From Azadirachta indica (Eukaryota; Streptophyta; Magnoliopsida; Sapindales; Meliaceae): a stretch of DNA of 64,000 nt. Location of the stretch: NCBI GenBank assembly GCA_022749755.1, contig CM040442.1, positions 18,078,457-18,142,456 of the forward strand, read 5' to 3'. Positions 23,967 through 37,221 of this stretch are shown in pieces (the first letter of the stretch is position 1; the number at the start of each line of letters is the position of its first letter). The translations under genes were made by a program, and so were the position numbers. The notes beneath the pieces are model-generated. The model was given only the letters and a program-made list of their open reading frames with translations, was not told where the DNA came from and did not search any database.

Positions 23967-26897
23967 ATGGCTTACAGAAGAAAGCAGCAAGGATTATCGT
24001 CAACAATTAGAGGAGCCGAGGATGAAGATGAAGTTGATAGGGCAAGTTCAAATTCGTCTGTTCTAGCTGCGAAAGCCATTAGAGCTTCATCTGCACATAG
24101 AGATTCGTCTCTATCATCTGCTTACTCTTCGCCACTCTCAAACTCTAACCCTCCCACTTCTTCTTCTTCTCCTTCTCCATCTCCATCTTCGCTTATGGTA
24201 ATGTGTTCTTCTTCATTTTTCCTTTTACTTCAGAGTTTGTTAAAGATTCATGTTTCTTATTATCTGGGGTGTTCTTGTTCTTTGTTAATCTAGGATTCTA
24301 AGGCTTATCAGTACACATCAATGAAGAATTTGAATGAATCCAAACATGGGTTTTGGGGCAATCTCGCTAGAAAAGCTAAAGCTATCTTGGAGGACGACGA
24401 CGACGTTCTCCAACAACCTCAGAACACAACACACCACATGCCTACCAAGGTCAGAATTCAAGATTTCTTTTCACCTATGATATTGTTTAGAATATCTTTA
24501 GCATCAAAAAAGATTTTTAGCTTCTGAAGAGTTGATATTTACTGCAAATTTTATCATTGTAATTTTGATTGCTACTGGCAGAAACATAATACATATAACT
24601 CGAATGAGAGCCATAAAAAATCGGACAGTCCTGCCTTACAGAAGGGACTTGATGCAATTACATCTTCAATGAATTACATTGGTAATGCTGTTGAGGTGAG
24701 CTTCAATAGAAAGTCTTTCTTCCAATATCTTCCTTGGCTTCGTTTGTATTCTTAGCTTGCATTATCAAAGAATTGCAATGCAGTCCCTTCTTTTGTTTAA
24801 TTTGTGAAGCATATTGGATCATCAATATATGTACTTTGGTATGGCATTCCAGTTGCCTGGATGGACATTTATCATGTGTCATCTGTTCTCTCGTGTGTGT
24901 GAATTTTTATACTAGATTATAAATATTTCCTTTTCCTTTAATTTTTGCCTCTTCTGCTTCATATTTCAGGAGGGCCTTACGATTGTGGAAAACCGGACGG
25001 CAGGCATCATTCAAGAAACTCGTAAGCATATGCGGAAAAAGCCTGGCACTTCTGCTGCACAGCATCAGGGGATCAAGAAACCTCATGTGCAGGCCCAAGG
25101 CCAACCTCCCTTGCAAACTGACCAAGAACTTCAGTTGAAGGCATCTCGCGACGTAAGGTGGCAACTGTATGTCACTGGTTCATGTGATAGAAGTATGTTG
25201 CATGTTTGGGTAACTCAACCTTGCAGTGGCATAGTACTTGTCACTGGATGTTAATGGAAGAACCCAATAACATTGATATTTTAGATATAGAAGCAACAAT
25301 ATTCCTTTTAGACCTCTCTGCATCAAAGTAAGCAGCACATGCATTGTGCAGAAAGTTGTGAATGACTTTAAGATCGTAAACTGTGCACTTATGGAGTTTG
25401 TTATTGGTTTTTGATAGATTCCATTAATGTTTTGCTGCATATTACACATGCCTTGGATTCTATATTGTATTTAATTGCCATAATCGGCATTAGAATAGTC
25501 TAGATTGGTTTTTGGAGGCATCATGTTTCTAAAGTTTGGTCCTTGCTTGACAGCAAAGATTAGAAAAGGGGAGGAAAAAAACTTAGAAAAAGGGGAAAGA
25601 AAAACTTAGTGGCCACATCAAACAAGGTTATAGGGACTAGAGACCCTATAAAAAAATAAATAAATAAAAAAAAAAGAAAAAAGGAAGTGGTTTTACTGGG
25701 CCTGGAGGTTGCCGAAGTACTTTTAGGATTTCAAAATGCACATTTTTCCCCGTTCTTTTTTGATGTAATAACTTTTGTTTCAAGGTGAGATGCATGATTG
25801 CCTTCTGATTGTGAAACAGGTTGCAATGGCAATGGCTGCAAAGGCAAAGCTTCTTCTTCGAGAGTTGAAAACTGTGAAAGCAGATCTGGCTTTTGCTAAA
25901 GAGCGATGTGCGCAGCTGGAGGAAGAAAATAAAATCCTTCGACAGAGTCATGAAAGGGGTGAAAGCCCAGAAGATGATGATTTGGTACATACATTTCCTC
26001 TTTTTCTAATTTTCTTTCCCTTTAGTTTGTTGAGGCAAATTTGAATGGTGATGATTATGTAGTACACTTATTTAACTTTTCAATGTTAATGATTGTTAAA
26101 ACAGATATACTAGAAGCTTATAAAGATAGGCTTGATGATGTGCCTCTGGCTTATTATTATTATTATTTATTTGATGTCATTGTTTGTAAAGAAATATAAG
26201 GCTGTGCATTAAGTATTTAATATGTTTGTGTAGAGATTAATTAAGTATGAACTAAAGACATGAGGTGTACCCGGTGACATGTTTAACTATTATGTTGAAG
26301 GAAATAAGAGGAAGAAAAAGGAAAAAACTAAACATTCAGTTTTGGTCTCATGATACCAAATGTGCAACTTTATTGAGTTCAATGATTTTTTGAAGTAAAA
26401 TACTATTGACATCGGAAATTTTTTTAAGCATATGGCGATATCTTAGGTGCATGTTTCTAGGTGACAAGTAGTTTATCCGTTTTGCTGGTTGAATTGACAC
26501 TGATGGTTGAATTAAATTGATCGCCATGCACTGGATAAATCCAAAACTTATGTCTGTGCTTGTGTTTCAGATACGGCTTCAACTTGAATCACTTTTAGCA
26601 GAGAAGGCTCGATTGGCTCATGAGAACTCAGTCTATGCGCGTGAAAACCGCTTTCTAAGGGAGGTTGTTGAGTATCACCAGCTCACTATGCAGGATGTTG
26701 TGTACTTAGATGAGGGCACAGAAGAAGTCACTGAAGTTTACCCAATAAAGGTTGTGTCAAATCCAAACTCCGTCCCTTCTACACCTGAGGGGTCCCTGCA
26801 AGTGACTTGGGATGGCTTGCCCCGGCCTTCGCCACCACCACAGGTTGCAGAGGTTTCCAAAACTGCTGCTCCTCCAAGCTCTGTGTCCCCACTATGA
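23967..26897 (+). CDS. Coiled-coil protein of unknown function, six exons, 391 residues
   Basis: The exons are 23967-24197, 24294-24449, 24582-24695, 24970-25152, 25820-25984 and 26571-26897. All are bounded by GT-AG and every intron is in phase 0. The start MAYRRKQQ is the first ATG of the frame and lies after a promoter-like region. Residues 1-77 are Ser-rich and disordered. Exon 2 carries the motif [17 protein letters not shown]. Exons 3-4 carry an amphipathic stretch ([19 protein letters not shown]). Exons 5-6 form a coiled coil ([20 protein letters not shown], then [19 protein letters not shown]). The tail from about residue 340 is Pro/Ser-rich. The overall architecture resembles small plant families listed as GRIP/coiled-coil or tropomyosin-like proteins (Arabidopsis At4g02800 type), but that match is from memory. 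No catalytic motif or membrane span is seen. The gene looks intact. Confidence 0.88.
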
Positions 26898-28044
26898 TGC
26901 CAAGAGATGCAAAAAGATGCTCAATCCCATCTTTTTCGGTTTGTGTTGCCCTATATAATCTTGTCAGAAATTTTAACATGATATATTCTTGTATTTCATC
27001 TAATTTTTTTACTTTGGCATCAGTGGTTCACTTGTGTGGGTGATATGATGATATTGATATATCTTTGATTTTGTATTTTAGGTTTAGGCTAGTCATTTGA
27101 TCTGTCATTGTCTCCAAATATTGTAATCTTATACATTATAATGTTTTTGTGGCTCCTCTCTATGGTTCTAAGATTTCAATTTACAGGTGTATCCATAAGG
27201 CCTTTGTAGTTTGTTATTGACATGCTGCAACATTATAGATAAGAGTAAAGGATTATACGTTTGCTGTATTAGATTGATTAGTTTTAACTATTTTAAAAAT
27301 ATTCATAAGAGTCTTAATTTATTTTAAAAGGATAAGTAATTCTGTATGCAATAATAGTTATTTATCGAAAATAAATATTAAATTTTTAAAATTTGAAAAA
27401 ATATAATATATTTATTTAAAATATATTAATAAATTAAATAATAATATTATTTTATAATATATTTATACTATAATATCTATTAATATATTATAATTTTATT
27501 TATTTTATAAATAATATATTTTATCTTTATCATATTATATATTTTAGCCACATAAATATATTTTATTTAGATTATAATATAATCATCAAATATTTTGTAT
27601 TTTACTTATATTATATCATTAATACGTTTAAAATAATATTTATCATTCTTATATTTAGTTTTTAATTAAGAATTTAAAAATAATTTTTTTAGATAACTAC
27701 AATTAAATAAGGATATATTTGTTATTCTAAAATAAATCGAAATTTTTATATATATTTTTGAAATTATTAGAATTAAACAATTTAATAGAGCAAATCTTTA
27801 AGGACCTATAAATCTTTTTTTCTATAAATAATTCAATTGGATTTATAGTCTATTCTTATAGTGCTAATGCATTACTTGTATTCTATTCTAATAGTGATGT
27901 TGTTATTAATCATCTCAAATGTTATGATTGTATAATATAATTTTCATAACCTTTTCTCATAACATATACTTAAATACATTTAGTTTTAAATATAACTTCT
28001 ACACTTTAAACTATAACGTTCATGACATCACATCAAAATTCAAT
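26898..28044. other. 3' UTR of the coiled-coil gene, then AT-rich intergenic DNA
   Basis: The first 250-300 bases have the mixed composition and T-rich look of a plant 3' UTR, and the transcript plausibly ends near 27150-27240. Beyond that the sequence is extremely AT-rich and shows no gene. Confidence 0.5.
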
Positions 28045-28892
28045 TGAGGAGTTGCTTGCCCTCTTTGATAATCAGAAATGCCTTGTAATTCTGATGTTAT
28101 GAAATTGGTCATAATGCATGGAAGTATCAAGGAGGACAACCTATTTGGCAAATTTAGGAGTCAATTTCGTTAAAATGCTAAAATGCCAAATAATAAAAGT
28201 CATTTACTAAAGAATGCGGTTTACAAAGGAGTAATCATCTCGGTAATTAGGTGACTCCCACGAAAAACTCTTCTCAACCACAAGAAGTATTTAAAGGAGA
28301 TTTATGAAGACTTACCTCAGAAAAGGTGGCTTTTAGCATGAACCACATCATAAGTTTTGAACCATAACACATTCTGTAGAAGGGTGCACCTCGTAAACCC
28401 TAATCAAAGAGCAATTTAAGGCCATATTCTAAGCCATTTCCCTTGTTCTAAGGTTTGTAAGAATACTTTATGGCTCCTTGTCGTAGGTTGTCTTAAAATA
28501 ATTCAATTGGATTCAATGCACTTAAGATCTTTCACATCTCCATGACAAGGCTTTGATCAACTAGCATGGACAATTAAATAAAGCCCGAGTCATGTGTAGC
28601 TCTACCTTGGATAAAAAGTTGTTCACCCTCTTGATCATTAGAAATGTCTTATGTAATTTTAATGTGAAATATAATTGATCATAAAACATGAAAGCACTTG
28701 TGAAAAGAACTACATGAGAGTACTAAGGAGAATCACTTACATGGCAAATTTAGAGTCAACTTCATTAAAACACTAAAATGCCAAAGGATAAGAGTCTTTG
28801 ACTCAGGGAGGTAGTTCACAAAGGAGTAATCACCTCAGTAAAAATATGATCCCCCTTGTAAGACTCTTCCCAATCAGAAAGAGTATGATGAA
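28045..28892 (+). repeat. Two diverged direct repeats about 565 bases apart
   Basis: The segment 28045-28310 recurs at 28611-28892. Shared landmarks are ccctctttgataatcagaaatg against ccctcttgatcattagaaatg, ggcaaatttaggagtcaa against ggcaaatttagagtcaa, aatgctaaaatgccaaa against acactaaaatgccaaa, and acaaaggagtaatcatctc against acaaaggagtaatcacctc. The second copy ends exactly where the gypsy LTR begins. The pair could be a tandem duplication or the LTRs of a decayed element. Confidence 0.65.
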
Positions 28893-29170
28893 TGTCATAG
28901 GACTAAAATGGTGGATTTATCACCGTGCAATACTCAGTTCAATTTGCAATAAAACTTCACTAATTCAGTTGGCGATAAATTTTCACTAAGTATGCCTTTT
29001 GAAAATCGCTGGGATCTATTATGTATGTGGAAGTGCAGAGGAGATTTGGCACTAATCCAAGCTCAACAGAATATGCAAAGAAGACAAGGCAAAAAAGAGA
29101 TAAACAGCTGCATAAAGTTGGAAAATGGTGATTCTTCTCATTACTTACACATGAAGTATGCCATATATAG

Positions 29171-30515
<1,345 letters not shown>

Positions 30516-30802
30516 TATATGGCTAGAATTTAGAGGGCTGAGATTTACTTAACTACAATTGTTTACAATAAATACAACAGGTAGCCACCTAAGACCTTTT
30601 CCTACATTTTGGCCTATTCGACATGTAAACAATAAAAAGGCTTTTGTGTGCTTAACATTGCCCAGGTCTATGCTTCAGTTTCTAAGTTCCTTGCGGGTTG
30701 GCCCATAAGGTGCTCTAGTTGCTGCTTCCTAGCATGATTTAGCCAATACATTCTTAGTTGTTTGGGATGAAACAAGACATGCTTTTATACTTACAGTTCA
30801 CC

Positions 30803-31516
30803 CTAGCAAGCATTCTCTCTTGTGCATTTTGTTCTCATGTTACTGTTCATACGCCATCTTTTGTACTTGTACACTATTGTGCCCTTGCATTTACAAAGGT
30901 TCAGCTCACATTTCGGCAGTCTGTGACATCCTTCCCCACCAAAATCCTTGACACCTTTGTCAAGGCTTCCTTTGTGGTCTTGAACCTTGTATTGGAATTG
31001 CCATGGCATATTTTCATGTCCCCAAGTAGCCTCACTCTTAGGCAACTGTCTCACCCTATACAGACCATCACGAATAAAGCACACCATGTCTTTATTGTTT
31101 TTATGTTTGGTTAGAGACGAAAAACTGAACTCACGGTCTACCACGTTTTTTGTTGTTGTCACTTTAGTAGGCATCTTTTTTGATGCTTGCCTTTGTAATT
31201 TAATACAAATCCACGACTGCAATCCATACATGCTTTTGTTATGGAGCATCATCTTCTCGTACTCATGCATTAATCCCTTGTGCAAGAGTCCATCTAGACT
31301 CTCTTTCACCAAATGACTCTCATTAAGGGTGTAGAATGTCATTGGTGGTTTGATACTGGACTCGATTTTTATGGTATGTTCCACCTTGCACCTTGGAGTA
31401 AGTCTTTTCAGCAACTCCTGTGACATCAGGTTGATGTTCTTTTTGAGAACACCTTGATCTTCCTCTAGAATAACATGTCTTGAAGATGGAGTACTATCTT
31501 CCTTAAGCTTCATCAA
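30803..31516 (-). pseudogene. Gypsy A pol remnant: RT N-terminus joined to integrase C-terminus/chromodomain
   Basis: The 237-codon open frame begins with sequence like the RT approach region (LLKRLTPRCKVEHTIKIESS, then IKPPMTFYTLNE). At about 31273-31297 it changes within a few residues to the integrase C-terminal pattern (LLHKGLMHEYEK, compare HKGL-x-x-KYE in intact elements). It then carries a chromodomain-like segment (LPKSEATWGHENMPWQF). The intervening catalytic RT (YLDD), RNase H and integrase core are missing. Element B carries the same join, which suggests that the deletion arose before the two copies separated. The frame is open by chance or recent age; no RT or integrase activity is possible. 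Confidence 0.75.
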
Positions 31517-31868
31517 GCAAGTCTCCTCTCTTTTGGCAACTTAGAAAGCCTATAGCACCTTAGTGCCAATGTAAACCTGCTTGATTAGCACTTTGTGTAG
31601 CTTCCCTACGTCATGAAATTATATACATCTATCTCCATAAACGTGAGGGGCAATATTCTATAAATGAACTTACACCCAATATAACTTAGAAATCACCCAT
31701 CAACATGATATTTAAATCTACCTTTTTTTGCCACATCCCTATTCTGATGGGAACATTTTGAGTGACTCCATGAATTGGCTGAGGAGGTAGATTAATAATC
31801 TTAACCCATCTAGGCTCTTTGCTGTGCACGAAGCTTAATTATATCTCTAATTTCTTTAAAATCAAACA

Positions 31869-32139
31869 CTAATTAGTGCCACAATCAATGAAAGTTTTAA
31901 AGCTTACTTTGATTATGTTGGCATTGACATATTTTAATGTTTTCTTAGGCTCTAGCTTTGCTACTATCTTGGCCTTGGTTGCCTCCCTCTTAGATGCCTC
32001 TTTGGCCTTCATAACATTGAGGACGCGCATCGATCTTATCCGAGCATCCTTTGTTGTCTCGTATAAGCTAAGAATGATATTGAGCTTACTTTGTTGCGGG
32101 CACTCCTTTGTGTTACGTGCTCTACCACACAAGTAGCAC
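31869..32139 (-). pseudogene. Gypsy A gag zinc knuckle and protease remnant
   Basis: The minus strand reads CYLCGRARNTKECPQ, a CCHC zinc knuckle whose His is replaced by Arg. It is followed by the lead-in to the protease, LKYVNANIIKVSFKTFIDCG, where the aspartic protease DTGA/DSGA site has become DCGT. It is therefore a decayed nucleocapsid-protease junction. Confidence 0.75.
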
Positions 32140-32629
32140 GTCTAATTCTGTTTGTTGCTCTGCTTGTTATGCTCCTTTTTGTTGCCATCTTGCCATTCAT
32201 TATCTTTCAGTGATCTCTCTGTTTAATGTTAGGGTTTTAACTTGTAAGGTTTATCTCCCCCATTTTTCTCATAACCACCTTAGTTCGGGTTTCTATTTTG
32301 GTATTACTTTGAATGCTTATGATTGTACTCAATTAGAGATTCAGTTGCTACAATTGCCAAAGCAAAATCATGGATAATCCTTCACTTTAACTTTTGGTTT
32401 GCTCACGATTGTAATCTATCAAAGAAAAACAACAACTACCTATTTTCAGGTGTGTCAAAGATCTCGAGCATTATTGAATTGTATTCTTACACATACTTCT
32501 TAATCAACCTCTATTGCCTTAGTCCCTAGAGTTTTTGCATTGCAGCCTTTTTAACATTTTCGTGGTAGAATTGTTTTTTAAATTCTGCTTTGAATGTTGG
32601 CATAAACCTTTCTCTATCTTCATATGTCG

Positions 32630-33250
32630 GCATCTCTACCATAACACCATATCACTATTAAAATAGAGAGTAATGGTACTAATTATGAGATCATCTTCGT
32701 GCAGCTGAGTGGCATGAAGATAATGCTTTATCATCCATATAAAATTCTTAATTTCTTTGACATCTTACTTCCCTCTAAACTTGGGTGGATAAAGAACTCT
32801 AACCCTTGGCATGCTGCTTATAACAGCACCTGAAGTGATAATCGTTTTATATAATGTGAGGTCTTCGTGCACCTCACTTAACTTTACTTTTACAATATAT
32901 ATTGTAAATATATTTACTTGTGCCAATATTATTTCCTTAAACTCTTGCATGACTAGCTTCATGGAATAAGCAAATACATCAAAAGTTTGATGGAGTCTAC
33001 TTTTGACTTTTGCAGCAACAACATCATTTGTCTTATGTTCCTTTACTTGGTAATCAAGGTTGTTAAGACATTCATGAATGTTGCCTAAAGACAGCTCAAG
33101 TTTTCCTAGCTTGGCTTCAAATGGGCTAACTATCTTCTTAGACAAAGCTCTCTTTTTAGATACCTTTTTCAAGCTTTGGGCGGCATACTCACACTCTTCT
33201 TGCACAACCTCTTAAACATTACTGGCTTCAACATCCTTGGTGGCCATCAT
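32630..33250 (-). pseudogene. Gypsy A gag remnant
   Basis: A start near 33250 (MMATKDVEASNV) is followed by a stop, and then an open stretch to 32765. This reads as a Lys/Glu-rich coiled coil and ends with VRVLYPPKFRGK, the conserved lead into gypsy Gag (usually PKPFDGKRD). After another stop the Gag pattern continues with VKEIKNFIWMIKHYL. The same protein is encoded by elements B and C. It would form the virus-like particle; this copy has several stops. Confidence 0.75.
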
Positions 33251-33333
33251 TAAGCTTCCACCAATAAACTTCAATAACCAAACTACCATAAAATTGCAAA
33301 CATGCTTATCACACTAAACTTGTTCTAATACCA

Positions 33334-33382
33334 TATAACAACCTTCTTGTTTGTATACTCAATAGGCCAAATTTCTAAAACG
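33334..33382 (+). other. Orphan 3' internal end (polypurine-tract region) at the A/B junction
   Basis: The sequence gtttgtatactcaatagg followed by ccaaatttctaaaacg matches the last internal bases before the LTR in the other copies (for A on the minus strand, gtttacatgtcgaataggcc then aaaatgtaggaaaagg). It is in plus orientation and directly touches the primer-binding site of minus-strand element A. The rest of the element it came from is absent. Confidence 0.6.
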
Positions 33383-33753
33383 TGTGTTATGTTGGATAGT
33401 TTTACCTTTACTTTAGATAGTTTTACCTTTACTTTAAATAATTAGACTTATTTAATCTCAGCCTTCTAAAATGCTTAAGGAGGTGCAATCTCAGGTATTG
33501 GTTTGTAAATATATATAGCATACTTTATGAGTAAGTAATGAGGAAGACCAACCATTTCTAAATTTGGCATCGCATGTTTGGGTCTCTTTTCTTTCTTCTT
33601 TGCATGTTCTTGAGCTAAGATTGGTATAATATCTTCAGCACTTACAAATGCACAATAGATCTTATAATTTTAAAAGTCTTGCTTATTGAAGCTTTTTCAC
33701 CAATCAAACTAAGTGTCGAACAGTGACAAATCTCTCAATTTAGTCCCATAACA
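33383..33753 (+). repeat. 5' LTR of gypsy element B
   Basis: It starts tgtgttatgttggatag, ends tttagtcccataaca, and pairs with 36518-36872. Shared blocks include cttaaggaggtgcaat, ttggtttgtaaatat and agtgacaaatctct. Confidence 0.85.
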
Positions 33754-33756
33754 GTG

Positions 33757-33768
33757 TAGTATCAGAGT
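33757..33768 (+). other. Primer-binding site of gypsy B (initiator tRNA-Met type, degenerate)
   Basis: The sequence tagtatcagagt matches 10 of 12 bases of TGGTATCAGAGC, which is complementary to the 3' end of initiator tRNA-Met. It lies three bases after the LTR. Confidence 0.7.
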
Positions 33769-33851
33769 TAATTTTGTGTAAGTTTTATATTGGAAATAAT
33801 CTATGTAACTTTATGGCAGTTTGGTTATTGAAGCTTATTTGTGAAATCTTG

Positions 33852-34250
33852 ATGATGGCAACTAAGAATGTTGAAGTTAGTAATGTTTCAAAGGCCGTGC
33901 AAGAGGAGTGTGGGTGTGCTCAAAGGTCAAAGAAGGCATCTAAAGAAAGAATTGTGTCTAAAGAGATTGTCAACTCCTTTGAAGCCATGCTAGCAAAACT
34001 TAAGCTTTTCTTGGGTGACATTCATAAACAGCTCGACACCCTTGATGAGTAAGGAAATGAGTATGAGATAAGTGATGTTGTTACTACTCATGTCGAAAGT
34101 AGACTCCAGTAAACTTTTGAAGTACTTGAAGATTTCATAAAACTGGCCATGAAAGAGTTTAAGGAAATGGTGTTGGCACAAGTGAATGTTGTGAAAATGG
34201 AGTTGGGTAACGTGCGCTAAAACCTTATGCTATGTATAACTGTTATCACT
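33852..34250 (+). pseudogene. Gypsy B gag remnant
   Basis: An open stretch starts MMATKNVEVSNVSKAVQEEC and ends at a stop at 34050-34052. Downstream, the same protein continues in broken frames (for example MKEFKEMVLAQVN near 34150). It is clearly the homologue of the Gag of element A (KDVEASNV, then VVQEEC) and of element C. It would be the structural protein of the retroelement, but this copy cannot make it. Confidence 0.72.
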
Positions 34251-36517
34251 TTGGGTGTTATTACAAGTAGTGTACCAAAAGTTAAGAGTTTTAGCTTCGC
34301 CCAGGTTTGGAGACAAGTGAGATAACAAGAAAATTAAGAATTTCCTATAGATGATGGAGCATCATGTTGATGCCACACAATCCATAAAGATGACCTTAGA
34401 ATTAGTGCCATAACTCTTTATTTTGATGGTAATGCAATGCTATGGTAGAGATGTCGACATACGAAGATAGAGAAAGGTTTATAATATTGTGATACTTGAT
34501 AGACATTCAAGGCAGAGATCAAGAAGCAATTTTACCCCAAAAATATTTAAGAGATTGCAATGTGAAAACTCCTAGGACTAAGGTAGCAAGGGTTCACTAA
34601 GGAGTACATGTAGGAATAAAATTCCTTAATGCTTGAGATTTCTAGTATTCTTGAAAATAGCTGGTTGTTTTCATTCTTTGATGGATTACAATCGTGGATG
34701 AAGCAAGAGTTGAAGTAGAGGAATGTCTAAGACCTTGCGTGGACATTTGTAATGGCTAAGTCCTTTATTGAGTATAACTGTGAACCTTAAAATAACACCA
34801 AAACATAAGCTTTACTAAAGGTAGTTATGAAAAAGGTAGTGGAGATAGGCCTTACAAGTCGAAACCCAATATCATATGTAGAGGTTGTTGAAAGATAGCT
34901 AATAGTAAGATGGTAATAAGGGGCATTAAGAAAAATACCGTGACAAGTGGAAGTAGTGGATATGCTACTTATATGGCATAGCACATCACACAAAGGAATG
35001 CCTAAAATAAAGTTGATTCAATGCTGTGATTAGTTTGTATGAGATAACAAAGGATACCTAGATAGGATTAATACATGCCCTCAATGTCGTGAAGGCCAAA
35101 GAGGCGCATAAGAGGGAGGTATCTAAGTCCAAGACAACAACGAAATTAAAGCCCAATAATACGTTAAAGTATGTCAACGCTAGTGTAAACATTGTAAGCT
35201 TCAAAGCTTTCATTGATTGTGGCATTAACCAGTTTTTGAGTTCAGAGAAATTGGCAACATGGTTAGGTTTAGCATGCAACAAAGAGCTGTGATGGGTTAA
35301 GGTTGTTGATCAACCTCTTTGACTAATTCATGAAGTTGCTTATAGCATGTCCATCAAAATTGAGATGTGGCAAGGCAAGGTGGACCTAAACATCATGCTA
35401 ATGATTGATTTCCAACTTGCATTAGGTGTTGAATTCATTGACAGGATGTTGCTGTCACATTTATAGATAATGGATGCATATAATTTCATGATGCAAGTAA
35501 CGTACATAAGGTATAAATTGAGCGCATTTATGTTGGTGCCACTGTGTTATTTGCTTTTTAAGTTGTGAAAAGATAGAGACGTGCTTGATGGAGCTCAAGA
35601 AAAATGGTACTTCATCTTTAAGATAGGGTATTTTGGAGGAGGATCAAGGCATTCTCTAAGAGAGCAGTGACATGATGTAACTGGATTTGTCGTAAAGACC
35701 TCTACCAAGGCATTAAGCAAACCATGCAATAAATTCAAGCTTGACATTATTGCAATAGTGACATTTTGCACATTTATGAAAAGTGATCTCAAAGGAGGCA
35801 TGGAGTTATGGTGGCGCACTTGACTCTAAAAGGATGATGGGGCATAAAGCCCTATAACCAATGTTTAGGATTACAACTAAAACGTGGTGGATCACAATTT
35901 TGGGATTTTGCCTCCAATCAAACATAAGAAGAATGAAGATATAAAGCGCTTCATTTGTGATGGTTCATGTAAGAAGAGATAATCTCCTAAGAGTGAGGCT
36001 ACTTGAGGACATGAAAATGCACCGTGAAAATTCTAAGACTAGGTTCAAGCTCGCAAAAGAAGGCTTGATAGAGATGTCAAGAATTTTCGTGGAAGAGAAT
36101 GTCACAGATTGTCAAAGCTTGGTAAAACCTCTACAAACGTAAGGGCATAATAGCCTGGAAGTTCTAACATTAGAGCGTAGAAGCTTTACACTCAAATGGA
36201 AAAGCATAGAAGCACACAAGATGGAGCATGAACAGTACTTAGATGAATAGTAACCTATAGTGGAATGCGCGAGATAGAATGCTTGAGATAGAATGCTTAG
36301 AAGGGTGAAGTGTAGCATATAACAACATGCTTGGTTTTTTCTATATCGACTAGGGATGTGTTTGCTAAAGAATCTTTATAAACACTAAGCCAAACTCCTT
36401 TTAGGCTAGCCTACAATGCAAGCTGACAAGACGAGCACACAATTAGGCAAGTTGGCTTAAGTTAAACGCACAATAGCTTTGTTATTTGTATCTCCAATTG
36501 GTTCAATTTTAAGGAAG

Positions 36518-36872
36518 TGTGTTAGGTAGGATATTTTTACCTTTATTGTAAATACTTAGACTTATGTAATCTCGGCTCTCTAAAGTTCTTAAGGAGGTGC
36601 AATAATAACCATTGGTTTGTAAATATGTATAGTATACTTTATAGGGTAGTACTAAAGAGAACTAACCATTTTTAGACCTTGGCATCTCACATTTACCTTT
36701 TTTCTTTTTTTTTTATTTGCACATTCTTAAGCTTAGATTGGTGTAGCGTCTCTATAGTATTTAAACGTACACAATTGATCCTAGAATTTTAAAAGGCTTG
36801 CTTACTGATGTTTTTCCTTTAACCGAGCTAAGTGTCACACAGTGACAAATCTCTTAATTTAGTCTTGTGACA
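36518..36872 (+). repeat. 3' LTR of gypsy element B
   Basis: It starts tgtgttaggtagg and ends tttagtcttgtgaca. Only eight bases (36873-36880) separate it from the inverted LTR of element C. Confidence 0.85.
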
Positions 36873-36880
36873 GTGATCAT

Positions 36881-37221
36881 TGTTATGGGACTAAAATAAA
36901 AGATTTCTCATTATACCACTTAACTCTGTTAGTGTTAAAACCTTTTAAGTAAGCCTTTTAAAATTGTTAGGATCTATTTTTATTTTTTTGTGTGTGTGTG
37001 TGTGAAAGCGCCATTAAGATGCTACACCAATCTAAGCTCAAGAATGTACAAAGAAGGTAAAACAAAACATGAGCTGTACAATGAATGGAAATGGTTGGTA
37101 AGTATTCTATATATATTTACAAACCAATTGCAGAGATTGCACCTCTTTAAGCACTTTCAATGGTTAAGATTACAAAACTCTAATTATTTACAATAAACTA
37201 AAAAAGTATCAACCTAATTCC
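36881..37221 (-). repeat. 3' LTR of gypsy element C
   Basis: The left edge tgttatgggactaaaat is the reverse complement of the LTR end. It shares ctcaagaatgtacaaag, atatatatttacaaacca and gcacctctttaagca with the inverted LTRs of element B. The right edge is placed by the polypurine tract. Confidence 0.75.

Larger units (their letters stand above)
33383..36872 (+). mobile_element. Ty3/gypsy element B, internally deleted
   Basis: The order is 5' LTR (33383-33753), degenerate primer-binding site (33757-33768), gag (from 33852), a zinc knuckle with one Cys lost (CYLYGIAHHTKEC, about 34969-35007), a protease remnant (35090-35290), the same RT-to-integrase join as element A (about 35790-35825), a chromodomain-like remnant near 35985-36030, and a 3' LTR (36518-36872). 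The LTRs begin TG and end CA, and by eye differ at many positions, so the element is old. Stops are frequent throughout and it is inactive. Confidence 0.82.

Noticed and set aside
30758..31316. Plus-strand frames of 109-118 codons
   Set aside because: They are antisense shadows of the gypsy A pol remnant on the minus strand.
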